From Casp-actino8 sp964614655 (GTDB lineage Bacteria > Actinomycetota > Acidimicrobiia > Acidimicrobiales > Ilumatobacteraceae): DNA of 57,789 bases. A program made the translations under genes and the position numbers. The notes beneath the pieces were generated by a model. It ran no database searches, was not told where the DNA came from, and saw only the letters and a list, made by a program, of their open reading frames with translations. The DNA is taken from the NCBI GenBank assembly GCA_964614655.1, contig CAZTPF010000011.1, forward strand, positions 1-57,789. The letters are read 5' to 3'. This document shows, piece by piece, positions 8,605 to 17,015 of the stretch; within the stretch, counting starts at the first letter, position 1, and each line of letters begins with the position of its first letter.

Positions 8605-9611
8605 GTCGTCTCCTCGATGTCGTGTCGGATGCGATTCTGGAACCAGACGAGGGCCTGCTCGTGCCGCGGGCTGAGCGGTCCCGGACGGTAGGCGCCGCTG
8701 TCGAGATTGGCTTGGACGGTCTCGACCATGGCCTGATCCTCGTCGAGAGTCACGTTCGACATGTGGACCATCGCCGAGATATCGGCTCCGGACGGATCAT
8801 GGGTGAAGTAGTCGTAGACGATGCGGGTTCGGTTGCGATCGATGGGAAGGATTCGTTCGACGTTCATGGCATCGGGGTAGACGTTGAGCGCCAGATTGGG
8901 ATAGCGAAAGATCCAACGGCCCGAGTTCGGCGCCCCGTCGACGGTCCGCGCACTGTGAACGCAAAAAGAAGCTTCGGGAATATCGACGGTGTACGAGCCG
9001 ACGTCGATGGACGAACCGAGAAGGGGGTGAATCATCGGAACGTGATAGGCCTCGAGATAATTGTCGACGTAGGTCTTCCAGTTGCAGCGAAGTTCGCGGG
9101 TCAAGCGTTTGACGGGTTGGAGAGTTCGGTCGTCGAAACCCGACGCGATGTCCACCAGGCTCCCGAGCGATGCGGCGAGAGATTCGGCGCCCGGGTCGAG
9201 ATTCACGAACACCAGGGGACCCCACGTGTCGACACGGACGGGAGTCAAGGCCAAGTCGGCGCGGCATGGGAGATCTCCGAAGTCGCGTGCCGACAGAAGA
9301 CGTCCGGAGGAGTCGAAGGCCCACCCGTGGTACCGACAGACGAGGTTCGATGACTGTCCCCGTCCGGGCCAGGCCAGTGGACCGCCGCGATGTGGGCAGA
9401 CGTTGAGGAAGGCCGCGAGGTCGCCACCTGGTTCGCGCCGGATCAGAAGGGGCCAGCCGGCGATTTCGTCGGCCACGTACGACCCGGACTCGGACAGTTC
9501 TTCAGCGAGGGCGGCAACGATCCATTGCCGCGCCCAGATGGCGTGGTGTTCGCGGCGGTGGACGTCGGCGTCGCCGTACCAGGACGGTTCGAGATTCAGT
9601 GACGATGTCAT
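8601..9611 (-). CDS. Rieske [2Fe-2S] non-haem iron oxygenase, alpha subunit type
   Basis: 336 residues. It is predicted to hydroxylate, demethylate or cleave an organic substrate with O2 and electrons from a separate reductase. The Rieske cluster ligands are Cys72-x-His74 (C-P-H-R-G-G) and Cys92-x2-His95 (C-R-Y-H-G-W). The mononuclear iron site has D-N-Y-L-E-A-Y-H-x4-H (His190, His195). The C-terminal S-P-R-H-E-Q-A-L-V-W-F-Q segment resembles choline/glycine-betaine and aromatic ring-demethylating oxygenases. It follows the acyl-CoA dehydrogenase gene by 7 bp. No ferredoxin reductase gene is nearby, so electrons must come from elsewhere. The substrate is unknown. Confidence 0.88.
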   Translation of the reverse strand: MTSSLNLEPSWYGDADVHRREHHAIWARQWIVAALAEELSESGSYVADEIAGWPLLIRREPGGDLAAFLNVCPHRGGPLAWPGRGQSSNLVCRYHGWAFDSSGRLLSARDFGDLPCRADLALTPVRVDTWGPLVFVNLDPGAESLAASLGSLVDIASGFDDRTLQPVKRLTRELRCNWKTYVDNYLEAYHVPMIHPLLGSSIDVGSYTVDIPEASFCVHSARTVDGAPNSGRWIFRYPNLALNVYPDAMNVERILPIDRNRTRIVYDYFTHDPSGADISAMVHMSNVTLDEDQAMVETVQANLDSGAYRPGPLSPRHEQALVWFQNRIRHDIEETT

Positions 9612-9618
9612 GACGCCG

Positions 9619-10767
9619 TCAGAGGCCCATGTCCTTTGCGACGATCGTCTTCATCACCTCGGTGGTTCCTCCGTAGATCGTGGTGACTCGGGCGTCGGCG
9701 TAGGCCCGGGCGATCGGGTATTCGCTCATGAATCCGTATCCGCCGAACAGCTGGAGGCACGCGTCGACGACCTTTTTCTGCAATTCGGTGCACCAGAACT
9801 TGGCTGCCGAGGCATCGGCGGCCGTGAGTTCGCCGGCGTTGAGGGCGAGGATGCACTTGTCGACGTAGGCCTGCGCCACCTCGACGGCGGTCTTCTGCTC
9901 GGCCAGTACGAACTTGGTGTTCTGGAAGCCGCCGATCGTCGAACCGAAAGCGCGACGTTCGGTCACGTAGTCGACCGTCCACTGAACGGCGGCTCTCGCC
10001 GTGGCGACACCCGTGACAGCGATCGACAGACGCTCCTGGGCGAGGTTCGACGTGAGGTAGTGGAAGGCCTGGCCCTCGTCGCCGAGTCGGTTGACAACGG
10101 GAATCCGAGCGTCGCTGAAGAAGAGCTCAGCTGTGTCCTGGCTGTGCATGCCGATCTTGTCGAGGTTGCGTCCTCGTTCGAAGCCCTCGGTTCCGCGTTC
10201 GACGACGAGAAGAGTCATCCCGGCATGTCGTGCTTCGGGATCGGTCTTGACGGCCACGATCACGAGATCGCTGTTGATGCCGTTGGTGATGAACGTCTTG
10301 GAACCGTTGACGACGTACACGTCACCGTCCCGTTTGGCCGTTGTGGAGATTCCAGCCAGATCACTACCGGTGCTCGGCTCGGTCATGGCGATCGCCGTGA
10401 TCAGTTCTCCGGAAGCGATTCCCGGAAGCCAGCGCGACTTCTGTTCGTCGTTCGCGATGTCGGTGAAATAGGGCGTAGTGATGTCGTTGTGGAGAGTGAT
10501 CCCAAGACCGGCCCCACCGATACCGGCCGAGGCCAGCTCTTCGGCGATCACGGCATTGAAGCGAAAATCGCTGATTCCGCCTCCACCGAATCGCTCGGGG
10601 ATCGACATGCCGAGGAAGCCGTGACGGCCGGCGGCTGCGTAGAGATCGCGCGGTGCGATGCCGGAGGCTTCCCATTCGAGATAGTGAGGCGCGATCTCCT
10701 TGGCCACGAAGGAGCGGAAGCTCTCGCCGAAAGCGAGATGTTCGTCGTCGTACAGGTCCCGTTTCAC
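9619..10767 (-). CDS. Acyl-CoA dehydrogenase
   Basis: 382 residues, standard for the family. This FAD enzyme introduces an alpha,beta double bond into an acyl-CoA and passes electrons to ETF. The mid-domain signature A-M-T-E-P-S-T-G-S-D-L-A is clear, as is the C-terminal F-G-G-Y-G-F-M-S-E-Y-P-I-A-R. At the position of the short-chain-type catalytic Glu (Y-E-G-T) the sequence is Y-G-G-T, so the base may lie in helix G, as in LCAD/IVD-like enzymes. The GTG start at 10767 lies 6 nt after a GATACT -10 box. It probably heads the unit with the Rieske oxygenase and ThrH-like genes. Confidence 0.92.
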   Translation of the reverse strand: MKRDLYDDEHLAFGESFRSFVAKEIAPHYLEWEASGIAPRDLYAAAGRHGFLGMSIPERFGGGGISDFRFNAVIAEELASAGIGGAGLGITLHNDITTPYFTDIANDEQKSRWLPGIASGELITAIAMTEPSTGSDLAGISTTAKRDGDVYVVNGSKTFITNGINSDLVIVAVKTDPEARHAGMTLLVVERGTEGFERGRNLDKIGMHSQDTAELFFSDARIPVVNRLGDEGQAFHYLTSNLAQERLSIAVTGVATARAAVQWTVDYVTERRAFGSTIGGFQNTKFVLAEQKTAVEVAQAYVDKCILALNAGELTAADASAAKFWCTELQKKVVDACLQLFGGYGFMSEYPIARAYADARVTTIYGGTTEVMKTIVAKDMGL

Positions 10768-10773
10768 CCGACC

Positions 10774-10779
10774 AGTATC
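10774..10779 (-). promoter_or_regulatory. -10 box of leaderless acyl-CoA dehydrogenase promoter
   Basis: On the minus strand GATACT (10779 to 10774), 6 nt, then GTG 10767. It lies in the 39-bp spacer after the SDR gene. Confidence 0.45.
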
Positions 10780-10806
10780 GCCCGGACGATGAGGTTCGAG
10801 ATGGGT

Positions 10807-11544
10807 CTAGGCCCAGCCTCCGGCGTAGGCCACGAATTGGCCAGTGGTGAATCGACTCGATCCGTCCAGGAAGGCCATGCAGAACGAGGCGAATTCTTCC
10901 ATGGTTCCGAGACGTCGCATGGGTACCCGAGACTCGATCCGGGCTCGCACGGCGGGATCGGTCGCGCCGGTGGCGGCGAGAAAGGCGGGAAAGTCCATGA
11001 AGTTGGTGCCGACGGAGTTCACCTGGACGCCGTGGGACGCCACCTCGGTCGCAACGTTCTTCACGAGCATGGTGGCCCCGGCTCGCGCCGCCGAATACAG
11101 CGGAGCATCAGGGGTGGGGCGGGCGCCGGCGGCACTCGTGATCACCAGGATCTGGCCGGATCCCTGCTCGACCATCAGGGGTGTCACGGCGCGCAGGAAG
11201 TGGTACGGGGCCTCGAGACAACCGGCCACGACGCGGTGGAGCTGATCGACGGTAGATCGAACGAAAGGTCCGGTGACGATCTGGCCCGAGAACATGACGG
11301 CCGAGTCGACCTGTCCGAATCGTTCGGTGGCCACCGTGACGAGGCGGGCACAGCTCTCGGCGTCGAGTGCCGAACCTCCGTGGACGATCTCCACCTCGGC
11401 TCCGGTCGAACGCAACTCGTCGACGAGTTCGGGGCTCGCGTCACCGACCACCAGGTCGAAACCGCGAGCGGCCAGATGGCGGCACAACTCAGGACCAACG
11501 TAGAAGCGGGCATCGGCGACGAGGGCGACCGGTCGGCGGGACAT
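10807..11544 (-). CDS. Divergent short-chain dehydrogenase/reductase family protein
   Basis: 245 residues from ATG 11544. The Rossmann-like SDR layout is recognisable, but key motifs are altered. The glycine-rich TGxxxGxG loop reads A-D-A-R-F-Y-V-G, the NNAG motif reads F-S-G-Q, and the catalytic YxxxK reads Y-S-A-A-R with Arg in place of Lys. The active-site Ser is present in I-T-S-A-A-G, and the C-terminal V-A-Y-A-G-G-W is typical. It may use an unusual cofactor mode or be non-catalytic. The start at 11544 lies 6 nt after a TACCCT -10 box, which argues against the longer upstream reading. Confidence 0.8.
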   Translation of the reverse strand: MSRRPVALVADARFYVGPELCRHLAARGFDLVVGDASPELVDELRSTGAEVEIVHGGSALDAESCARLVTVATERFGQVDSAVMFSGQIVTGPFVRSTVDQLHRVVAGCLEAPYHFLRAVTPLMVEQGSGQILVITSAAGARPTPDAPLYSAARAGATMLVKNVATEVASHGVQVNSVGTNFMDFPAFLAATGATDPAVRARIESRVPMRRLGTMEEFASFCMAFLDGSSRFTTGQFVAYAGGWA

Positions 11545-11550
11545 GAGCGA

Positions 11551-11556
11551 AGGGTA
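11551..11556 (-). promoter_or_regulatory. -10 box of leaderless SDR promoter
   Basis: Minus-strand TACCCT (11556 to 11551), 6 nt, ATG 11544. It sits in the 68-bp divergent spacer with the sulfatase gene, whose own -10 candidate is TATTGT at 11571-11576. Confidence 0.5.
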
Positions 11557-11612
11557 GGTAGTGGCAGGGGTATTGTCAATTGTGTCGGACCGACGAGGGG
11601 AGATGGTCACGC

Positions 11613-13892
11613 ATGGGAGCGTCCGAGAACTACGAGCCGGAATTCGGCGGTCGGATCGGCCGGACACTGAGCGAGTCGGAACCGTGGTGGCCCGAGCGAG
11701 CACATCCGGGTACTGATGCTCCGAACGTCGTGGTCGTACTTCTCGACGATCTCGGTTTCTCCCATCTCGGGTGCTTCGGTTCGACGATCGACACTCCGAA
11801 CATCGATCGATTGGCGTCCGGCGGACTGCGCTACACGAACTTCCACGTCACGCCGGTTTGCTCTCCGACAAGAGCGGCTCTTCTCACGGGGCGGAACCAC
11901 CATGCGGTCGGGATGAGGTCGATCTCCAATTTCAACTCGGGTTTCCCGCACATGCGAGGTCGTATCTCGCCCCGGGCGGCGACGATTGCCGAGATGCTGC
12001 GCGATCACGGTTATGCGACGTTCGCACTCGGTAAATGGCATCTGTGTCCGATGACCGAGTGTTCGCAAGCCGGCCCATTCGATCAATGGCCGTTGCAGAG
12101 GGGATTCGATCGCTTCTACGGATTTCTCGACGGAGAGACCGATCAGTTCCATCCCGAACTCGTCTACGACAACCACTGGATCGATCCGCCGGGAAAACCC
12201 GAAGACGGCTATCACCTCTCGGAGGACCTCGTCGACAAGGCGATCGAGTTCGTTCACGATTCCATCGGCGTCCGACCGGATCGGCCGTTTTTCATGTATC
12301 TCGCCTTCGGGGCGACTCATGCTCCGCACCAGGCGCCAGCGGATTATCTGGCCAAGTATCGGGGCGTGTTCGACGAGGGGTGGGACGTCTGGCGGGATCG
12401 TTGGTTCGCCCGTCAAAAGGACCTCGGAGTCGTCCCGCCCGACACCGTGCTCGCACCCCGAAACCCCGGTGTCGAGGCGTGGGACGACCTCACCGACAAC
12501 CAGAGACGCCTCGCCTGCCGTCTTCAGGAGGCGTTCGCCGCATTCCTCGACCACACCGACGCCCAGATCGGACGGCTCCTCGACTCGCTCGAGGACCTCG
12601 GTGTCGCCGACGACACGATGGTCGTCCTTCTGGCCGACAACGGCGCGAGCCAGGAAGGAGGTCCGTTCGGAGTCCTGCACGAGATGAAATTCTTCAACTT
12701 CTTGATCGAGACGCCCGACGAGGCGATTCATCGAGTCGACGAAATCGGCGGTCCTCATTCGCACAGCAACTATCCATGGGGTTGGGCCCAGGTCGGTAAC
12801 TCGCCTTTCAAGTGGTACAAGCAGAACACTCACGAGGGAGGTGTCCACGTGCCCTTGGTGATCCGATGGCCGAAGGGCATCGACGGCGGCGGAGGGCTAC
12901 GCGACCAGTTCCATCACGTGAACGACGTGGTGCCGACGATCCTCGAGGCGATCGGTATCACTGCACCGTCGACGTACAGGGGTGTGGATCAAATCCCGGT
13001 GTCGGGAACGGCGATGAACTACTCCTTCGCCGAGTCCGACGCCCCGTCGCGCAAGACCGTCCAGTACTTCGAGATGCACGGACATCGTGCGATCTACGCC
13101 GACGGCTGGAAGGCGGTGACCCGGCACGAGATGGGACGAAGTTTCGACGACGACCGATGGGAGCTGTACCACGTCGCCGTCGACCGTTCGGAGGTCGTCG
13201 ATCTATCCGAATCCGAACCGGATCGACTCCGAGAACTCGTCGAACTCTGGTGGAGCGAAGCCGAACGCGAGGGGGTCCTTCCTCTCGACGATCGCGGTCT
13301 CGAGCTCATGAGTATTCGCTTCACCGAGAATTCTCCTCATCCGATCGATCGGATCTACCGGTATCGACCGCCGATGAGTCCGCTTCCAGCGCAGGCGTCA
13401 CCGGCGATCGGCGGTCGGAGCTGGGACATGGAAGCCCACGTGACACGGACCAAAGAACAGGACGGGGTTCTCTACGCCACCGGCACTGAGAATTCGGGCT
13501 TCAGCCTGTTCGTCGACCAGGACCGGCTCGTGTTCGACTACAACATCTTCGGAGAGCACCACGTCCTGCGCTCGTCCGAATCGATCGGCTCCGGAGACGT
13601 CGTCCTCGCCGTGCGCTTCCGCCGGGAAGGCAAGACGGGAACGGCCACTCTCTACGTCGACAATCGCGACGTCGGATCCTTGCAGGTTCCGTTCGTCATG
13701 CGGACCATGAGCTCGGTCGGACCGTCGGTCGGCTACGACCACGGCTCTCCGGTCGCCGAGGACTACGCCGATCGGCGCGACGGCTTTCCGTTCACCGGTC
13801 GTCTGCACGAGTTGGTCGTCAAGATCGTGAGCCGACAGCACGACGCCGACGCGGCCGCCTCGGAAGCCAGGATGACACTCGGTCGGCAGTGA
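11613..13892 (+). CDS. Arylsulfatase (AtsA-type, type I formylglycine sulfatase)
   Basis: 759 residues. It hydrolyses sulfate esters. The type I sulfatase signature C-S-P-T-R-A-A-L-L-T-G-R is present, with Cys83 as the residue converted to formylglycine. Metal-site Asp residues are in L-L-D-D-L-G, and the K-W-H-L motif is present. The layout matches the long actinobacterial AtsA form (Rv0711-like): a sulfatase domain to about 560, then a C-terminal beta-rich domain. No signal peptide is visible, so it should act on imported sulfated substrates and needs a formylglycine-generating enzyme encoded elsewhere. The start at 11613 is set by GAGGGGAG at 11595-11602; upstream TTG and GTG codons are less likely. 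The stop TGA directly abuts the convergent neighbour's TCA. Confidence 0.93.
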   Translation: MGASENYEPEFGGRIGRTLSESEPWWPERAHPGTDAPNVVVVLLDDLGFSHLGCFGSTIDTPNIDRLASGGLRYTNFHVTPVCSPTRAALLTGRNHHAVGMRSISNFNSGFPHMRGRISPRAATIAEMLRDHGYATFALGKWHLCPMTECSQAGPFDQWPLQRGFDRFYGFLDGETDQFHPELVYDNHWIDPPGKPEDGYHLSEDLVDKAIEFVHDSIGVRPDRPFFMYLAFGATHAPHQAPADYLAKYRGVFDEGWDVWRDRWFARQKDLGVVPPDTVLAPRNPGVEAWDDLTDNQRRLACRLQEAFAAFLDHTDAQIGRLLDSLEDLGVADDTMVVLLADNGASQEGGPFGVLHEMKFFNFLIETPDEAIHRVDEIGGPHSHSNYPWGWAQVGNSPFKWYKQNTHEGGVHVPLVIRWPKGIDGGGGLRDQFHHVNDVVPTILEAIGITAPSTYRGVDQIPVSGTAMNYSFAESDAPSRKTVQYFEMHGHRAIYADGWKAVTRHEMGRSFDDDRWELYHVAVDRSEVVDLSESEPDRLRELVELWWSEAEREGVLPLDDRGLELMSIRFTENSPHPIDRIYRYRPPMSPLPAQASPAIGGRSWDMEAHVTRTKEQDGVLYATGTENSGFSLFVDQDRLVFDYNIFGEHHVLRSSESIGSGDVVLAVRFRREGKTGTATLYVDNRDVGSLQVPFVMRTMSSVGPSVGYDHGSPVAEDYADRRDGFPFTGRLHELVVKIVSRQHDADAAASEARMTLGRQ

Positions 13893-14918
13893 TCAAAGTG
13901 TCGTGTCGATCATCGCGACGAGAAGTTTCGCTGCCGTCTGGGCGCGGAACGTCGCCGCTTTCCCGACCGGCACGACGATCGCCGACTCCTCACCGAGGAG
14001 ATGCCACTCGTCGTCGAGATCGGCCACGACCTCTCCGGAGAGCACGAACACCATCAGGAAAGTTCGATCCGGTGTCACGCCGAACGTGTGGGTACCTTCC
14101 GGTTCCATCTTGAGCTCGCGGACGTCGGCGCGTGATCGGGTCGCGTCGGCGATTCCGGTGTCGGATTCCTCGACCCCCGGGGCGGTGACGGCCCACGTCT
14201 TGTGGTCGTTCGTGTAACGGACGAAACGCTGACCGTCCCATTCGCGCGCCGGATCGACGGGGCAGGAACGAAAATCGAACTCGTGATCGGCGATGGTGAG
14301 ATGTTCGGCGGGAAAGCCGAGTTCCACCACGTGCAAGTCGTCGGAACTCTCGAGAACACGATGGCGAATAGTGGGCGGCTGGATGACGCATTCACCGGCG
14401 TGCAACACGAACGGTTCGCCTTGACTCTCGTAGGCGAGACGGACCCAACCCTTCTGACAGAAGATCAACTGGAAGACGACCTCGTGGAAATGTGGATAGT
14501 CGGGAACCGGTCCACCAATCGGTATACGGATGTGCGAAGCGATGACTGCGCCACCCTGGCGGTCAGGTACCAGGTCGCGATAGTGCATACCGGCTCGACC
14601 GACGTGCCATGGTTCGCTCCCGGTCGTGATCGAAAGGCTCGACTCGAGAACCGCGGTCGGCCGAACCTCGCCGGCCGTGTCGATACGGACGCCCGAAGGG
14701 GAGGGAGTCGACGTGTCGAATCCGGAGCCCATCACGAGACGTGGGGCAGTGCCTTCGCCTCGTCTCACTCGCAGACGGACTCCGTGACCGTCGAGAGTGA
14801 CGAGCCGAGGATCATCGGCCGGAAACACGTCGACGACTCGCCAACCCAGAGTCACGAAATGATCGACTTCGGCAGCCACGTCGGAGCACGGGATGTCGAC
14901 TGCCGCGGTGCTGGCCAC
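13893..14918 (-). CDS. VOC-like plus double-cupin fusion protein
   Basis: 341 residues from GTG 14918. Residues about 1-60 look like a glyoxalase/VOC half-module (D-V-A-A-E-V-D-H-F-V-T-L-G-W-R-V-V). A cupin core with H-F-H-E-V-V-F-Q-L and H-A-G-E-C-V-I-Q-P-P-T-I-R-H-R follows at about 165-225. A second, less conserved cupin sits at the C-terminus (about 270-341). The first cupin keeps metal-type His residues, so it may be a small dioxygenase, isomerase or ligand sensor. The start is set by TACAGT plus 6 nt. It is divergent from the SDR gene and convergent with the sulfatase gene, suggesting a place in the same catabolic block. I do not recognise a named family. Confidence 0.72.
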   Translation of the reverse strand: MASTAAVDIPCSDVAAEVDHFVTLGWRVVDVFPADDPRLVTLDGHGVRLRVRRGEGTAPRLVMGSGFDTSTPSPSGVRIDTAGEVRPTAVLESSLSITTGSEPWHVGRAGMHYRDLVPDRQGGAVIASHIRIPIGGPVPDYPHFHEVVFQLIFCQKGWVRLAYESQGEPFVLHAGECVIQPPTIRHRVLESSDDLHVVELGFPAEHLTIADHEFDFRSCPVDPAREWDGQRFVRYTNDHKTWAVTAPGVEESDTGIADATRSRADVRELKMEPEGTHTFGVTPDRTFLMVFVLSGEVVADLDDEWHLLGEESAIVVPVGKAATFRAQTAAKLLVAMIDTTL

Positions 14919-14924
14919 GACGTG

Positions 14925-14930
14925 ACTGTA
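14925..14930 (-). promoter_or_regulatory. -10 box of leaderless VOC-cupin promoter
   Basis: Minus-strand TACAGT (14930 to 14925), 6 nt, GTG 14918. It shares a 62-bp divergent spacer with the SDR gene at 14981, which has GATGAT (14967-14972) 8 nt before its ATG. Confidence 0.5.
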
Positions 14931-14980
14931 GCGACGGCGAGGCCTTCGACGGCGATTCGAATGTGGGATGATCGTTCTCG

Positions 14981-15937
14981 ATGAGCGAAGACATCTTGAG
15001 GTTCGACGATCGGGTCGTCGTCGTGACCGGGGCCGGACGAAACCTCGGACGCGAATACGCGATTGCGCTCGCACGGCGCGGAGCGGCAGTCGTGGTCAAC
15101 GATCTCGGGGTCGGTCTCTCCGACACCGACGGCCGTGCCGACGTTCCGACGACCAATCCCGCCGACGACGTGGTCATCGAGATCGTCGAAGGTGGCGGTC
15201 GAGCGGTGGCCAACTACGACAGCGTCAGCACGCCGGACGGTGGTCGATCGATCGTCGAATGCGCACTCGACACGTACGGGCGAGTCGACGTGGTGGTGAA
15301 CAACGCCGGCCAGGTCCGCATGGACGATTTCGGCGATTTCCCCGAGGAGAGCGTCGATGCGTTGATCGACACTCAATTACGCGGTGCGCTCAACGTGTCA
15401 CGTCCGGCCTGGAAGCACATGGCCCGACAGGGGGGAGGCCGTTTCGTCAACGTCTCGTCGGGTGCGGCATTCGGCGGAGTGCCGAACGGTGTCGTGTACG
15501 CAATGGCCAAGATGGGCACCATCGGACTCACTTTTGGTATGGCGAGCGAAGGCCGAAGCCTCGGCATCTCGGCCAATGTCGTCGTTCCCTACGCCAAGAC
15601 TCGACCCGGCACGTCGTTCGGCCCCATTCCGTGGTCGACCGAACTCGGATCCTGGCTCGATCCGGCGCTCGTCGCCCCGCTCGTGGTCTTTTTGTCGCAC
15701 GAATCGTGTCCGTTGACTGGACAGGTCCTGAGCGTGGGGGCCGGTTGGCAGGCCGGTGTCTCGTTGCGAATGACGAATGGTTACCGGAACCGGAACGCGA
15801 CTCCCGAGGACATCCGTGACAATTCCGAGGCGATGCTGCACGGTTCGGACAGAGGAGTCGACCCCTTTCGGTCGCCGGCCATGAAGCATCTCCTCGACGG
15901 TTTCATCGTGCCGACCGACGTGGGGAGGAAGGGTTAA
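14981..15937 (+). CDS. SDR family dehydrogenase (17-beta-HSD4 / MFE hydroxyacyl-CoA dehydrogenase-like)
   Basis: 318 residues. It is predicted to oxidise a secondary alcohol, such as a 3-hydroxyacyl-CoA or a ring hydroxyl, using NAD(P). The cofactor loop is T-G-A-G-R-N-L-G (about 17-24). The Asp ending V-V-V-N-D-L-G favours NAD. N-N-A-G, a catalytic Ser in V-N-V-S-S-G and Y-A-M-A-K (YxxxK) are intact. The N-N-D-L-G-like region and the C-terminal extension beyond residue 260 resemble the N-terminal domain of peroxisomal-type multifunctional enzymes. It probably heads the plus-strand catabolic run to 20867. Confidence 0.87.
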   Translation: MSEDILRFDDRVVVVTGAGRNLGREYAIALARRGAAVVVNDLGVGLSDTDGRADVPTTNPADDVVIEIVEGGGRAVANYDSVSTPDGGRSIVECALDTYGRVDVVVNNAGQVRMDDFGDFPEESVDALIDTQLRGALNVSRPAWKHMARQGGGRFVNVSSGAAFGGVPNGVVYAMAKMGTIGLTFGMASEGRSLGISANVVVPYAKTRPGTSFGPIPWSTELGSWLDPALVAPLVVFLSHESCPLTGQVLSVGAGWQAGVSLRMTNGYRNRNATPEDIRDNSEAMLHGSDRGVDPFRSPAMKHLLDGFIVPTDVGRKG

Positions 15938-15940
15938 TCG

Positions 15941-17014
15941 ATGTCGTACAACGAGCTCGGTTTTTACACGCTTCCGGGAGCTCCGCGATCGCCGCGCGAG
16001 CTGTTGACCGAGGTCGTCGACGCCGAACGACTCGGATTGGGCGCCTGCTTCATCTCCGAACGATTCAACATCAAGGAGGCCGTAACTCTTTCGGGAGCCG
16101 TCGGGGCGGTTTCGACGAGTCTCGGGATCGCCACCGCCGCCACCAATCACAACACTCGACATCCCTTGGTCACGGCCAGTTACGCCACGACCATGCATCG
16201 ACTGACCGAAGGACGTTTCTGTCTCGGAATCGGACGCGGGATCGGACCTCTCTTCGACGCCTACGGACTTCCGAAGATCACCACTGCCCAGATGGAGGAT
16301 TTCGCCAGTGTGATGCGGCGATTGTTCGCCGGAGAGGCGATCTTCGGACACGATGGACCGATCGGGAAGTATCCGATTCTCTCGCTCGATCCGTCGTTCG
16401 ACGAGAAGATTCCCCTCGGAATCACCGCTTTCGGTCCCAACACGCTGAAGTTGGCCGGTCGAGCCTTCGACTGTGTGATCCTGCACACTTTCTTCACCGA
16501 CGAAACTCTGGTTCGATGTGTGAGAACCGTGAAAGAAGAGGCTGAACGGGCGGGTCGTGACCCGGCGTCGGTGAGGGTTTGGTCGTGCTTGGCCACGATC
16601 GGAGATCACATTCCCGAGGCGATTCGCTTGAAGAAAACCGTCGGTCGTCTGGCGACCTACCTGCAGGCGTACGGCGATCTGATGGTCGAGACGAACGAGT
16701 GGGACCGTCGAGCCTTGGAGAGGTTTCGGTCCGACGAATTCGTGCGCGGCTTCCGAGGGGCTCTCGACAACACGGCCACGACCGAAGAGCTGGAGCACGT
16801 CGCAACTCTGATCCCACCGGAGTGGCTCGAACCGGCGGCGACGGGAAGTCCCGCTCGATGCGTCGACACGATCAACGAGCAATTCGAGCTCGGTGCCGAC
16901 GGGGTGATCCTTCACGGTGCGAGTCCTGCCGATCTCGAACCGATCGTCCATGAGTACGGTCGGCGCCGTCCAGCTGGACGATTCGATCATCTTGCGGCCA
17001 ATCCGGGAGGTTGA
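15941..17014 (+). CDS. LLM-class F420-dependent oxidoreductase
   Basis: 357 residues. It is a luciferase-like TIM-barrel flavin/F420 enzyme, most like the actinobacterial TIGR03857-type group. Signature stretches are S-E-R-F-N near residue 40, A-A-T-N-H-N-T-R-H-P, and G-I-G-R-G-I-G-P-L-F. The ATG at 15941 has a strong GGGAGGAAGGG (15920-15931) upstream and follows the SDR stop by 3 bp. In this setting it probably reduces or oxidises a ketone, alcohol or enone intermediate. The exact reaction is not readable. Confidence 0.87.
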   Translation: MSYNELGFYTLPGAPRSPRELLTEVVDAERLGLGACFISERFNIKEAVTLSGAVGAVSTSLGIATAATNHNTRHPLVTASYATTMHRLTEGRFCLGIGRGIGPLFDAYGLPKITTAQMEDFASVMRRLFAGEAIFGHDGPIGKYPILSLDPSFDEKIPLGITAFGPNTLKLAGRAFDCVILHTFFTDETLVRCVRTVKEEAERAGRDPASVRVWSCLATIGDHIPEAIRLKKTVGRLATYLQAYGDLMVETNEWDRRALERFRSDEFVRGFRGALDNTATTEELEHVATLIPPEWLEPAATGSPARCVDTINEQFELGADGVILHGASPADLEPIVHEYGRRRPAGRFDHLAANPGG

Positions 17015-17015
17015 G

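Noticed and set aside
9082..11670. 862-codon plus-strand open frame across the Rieske, dehydrogenase and SDR genes
   Set aside because: Runs antisense to three clearly conserved genes and shows no protein-family motif.
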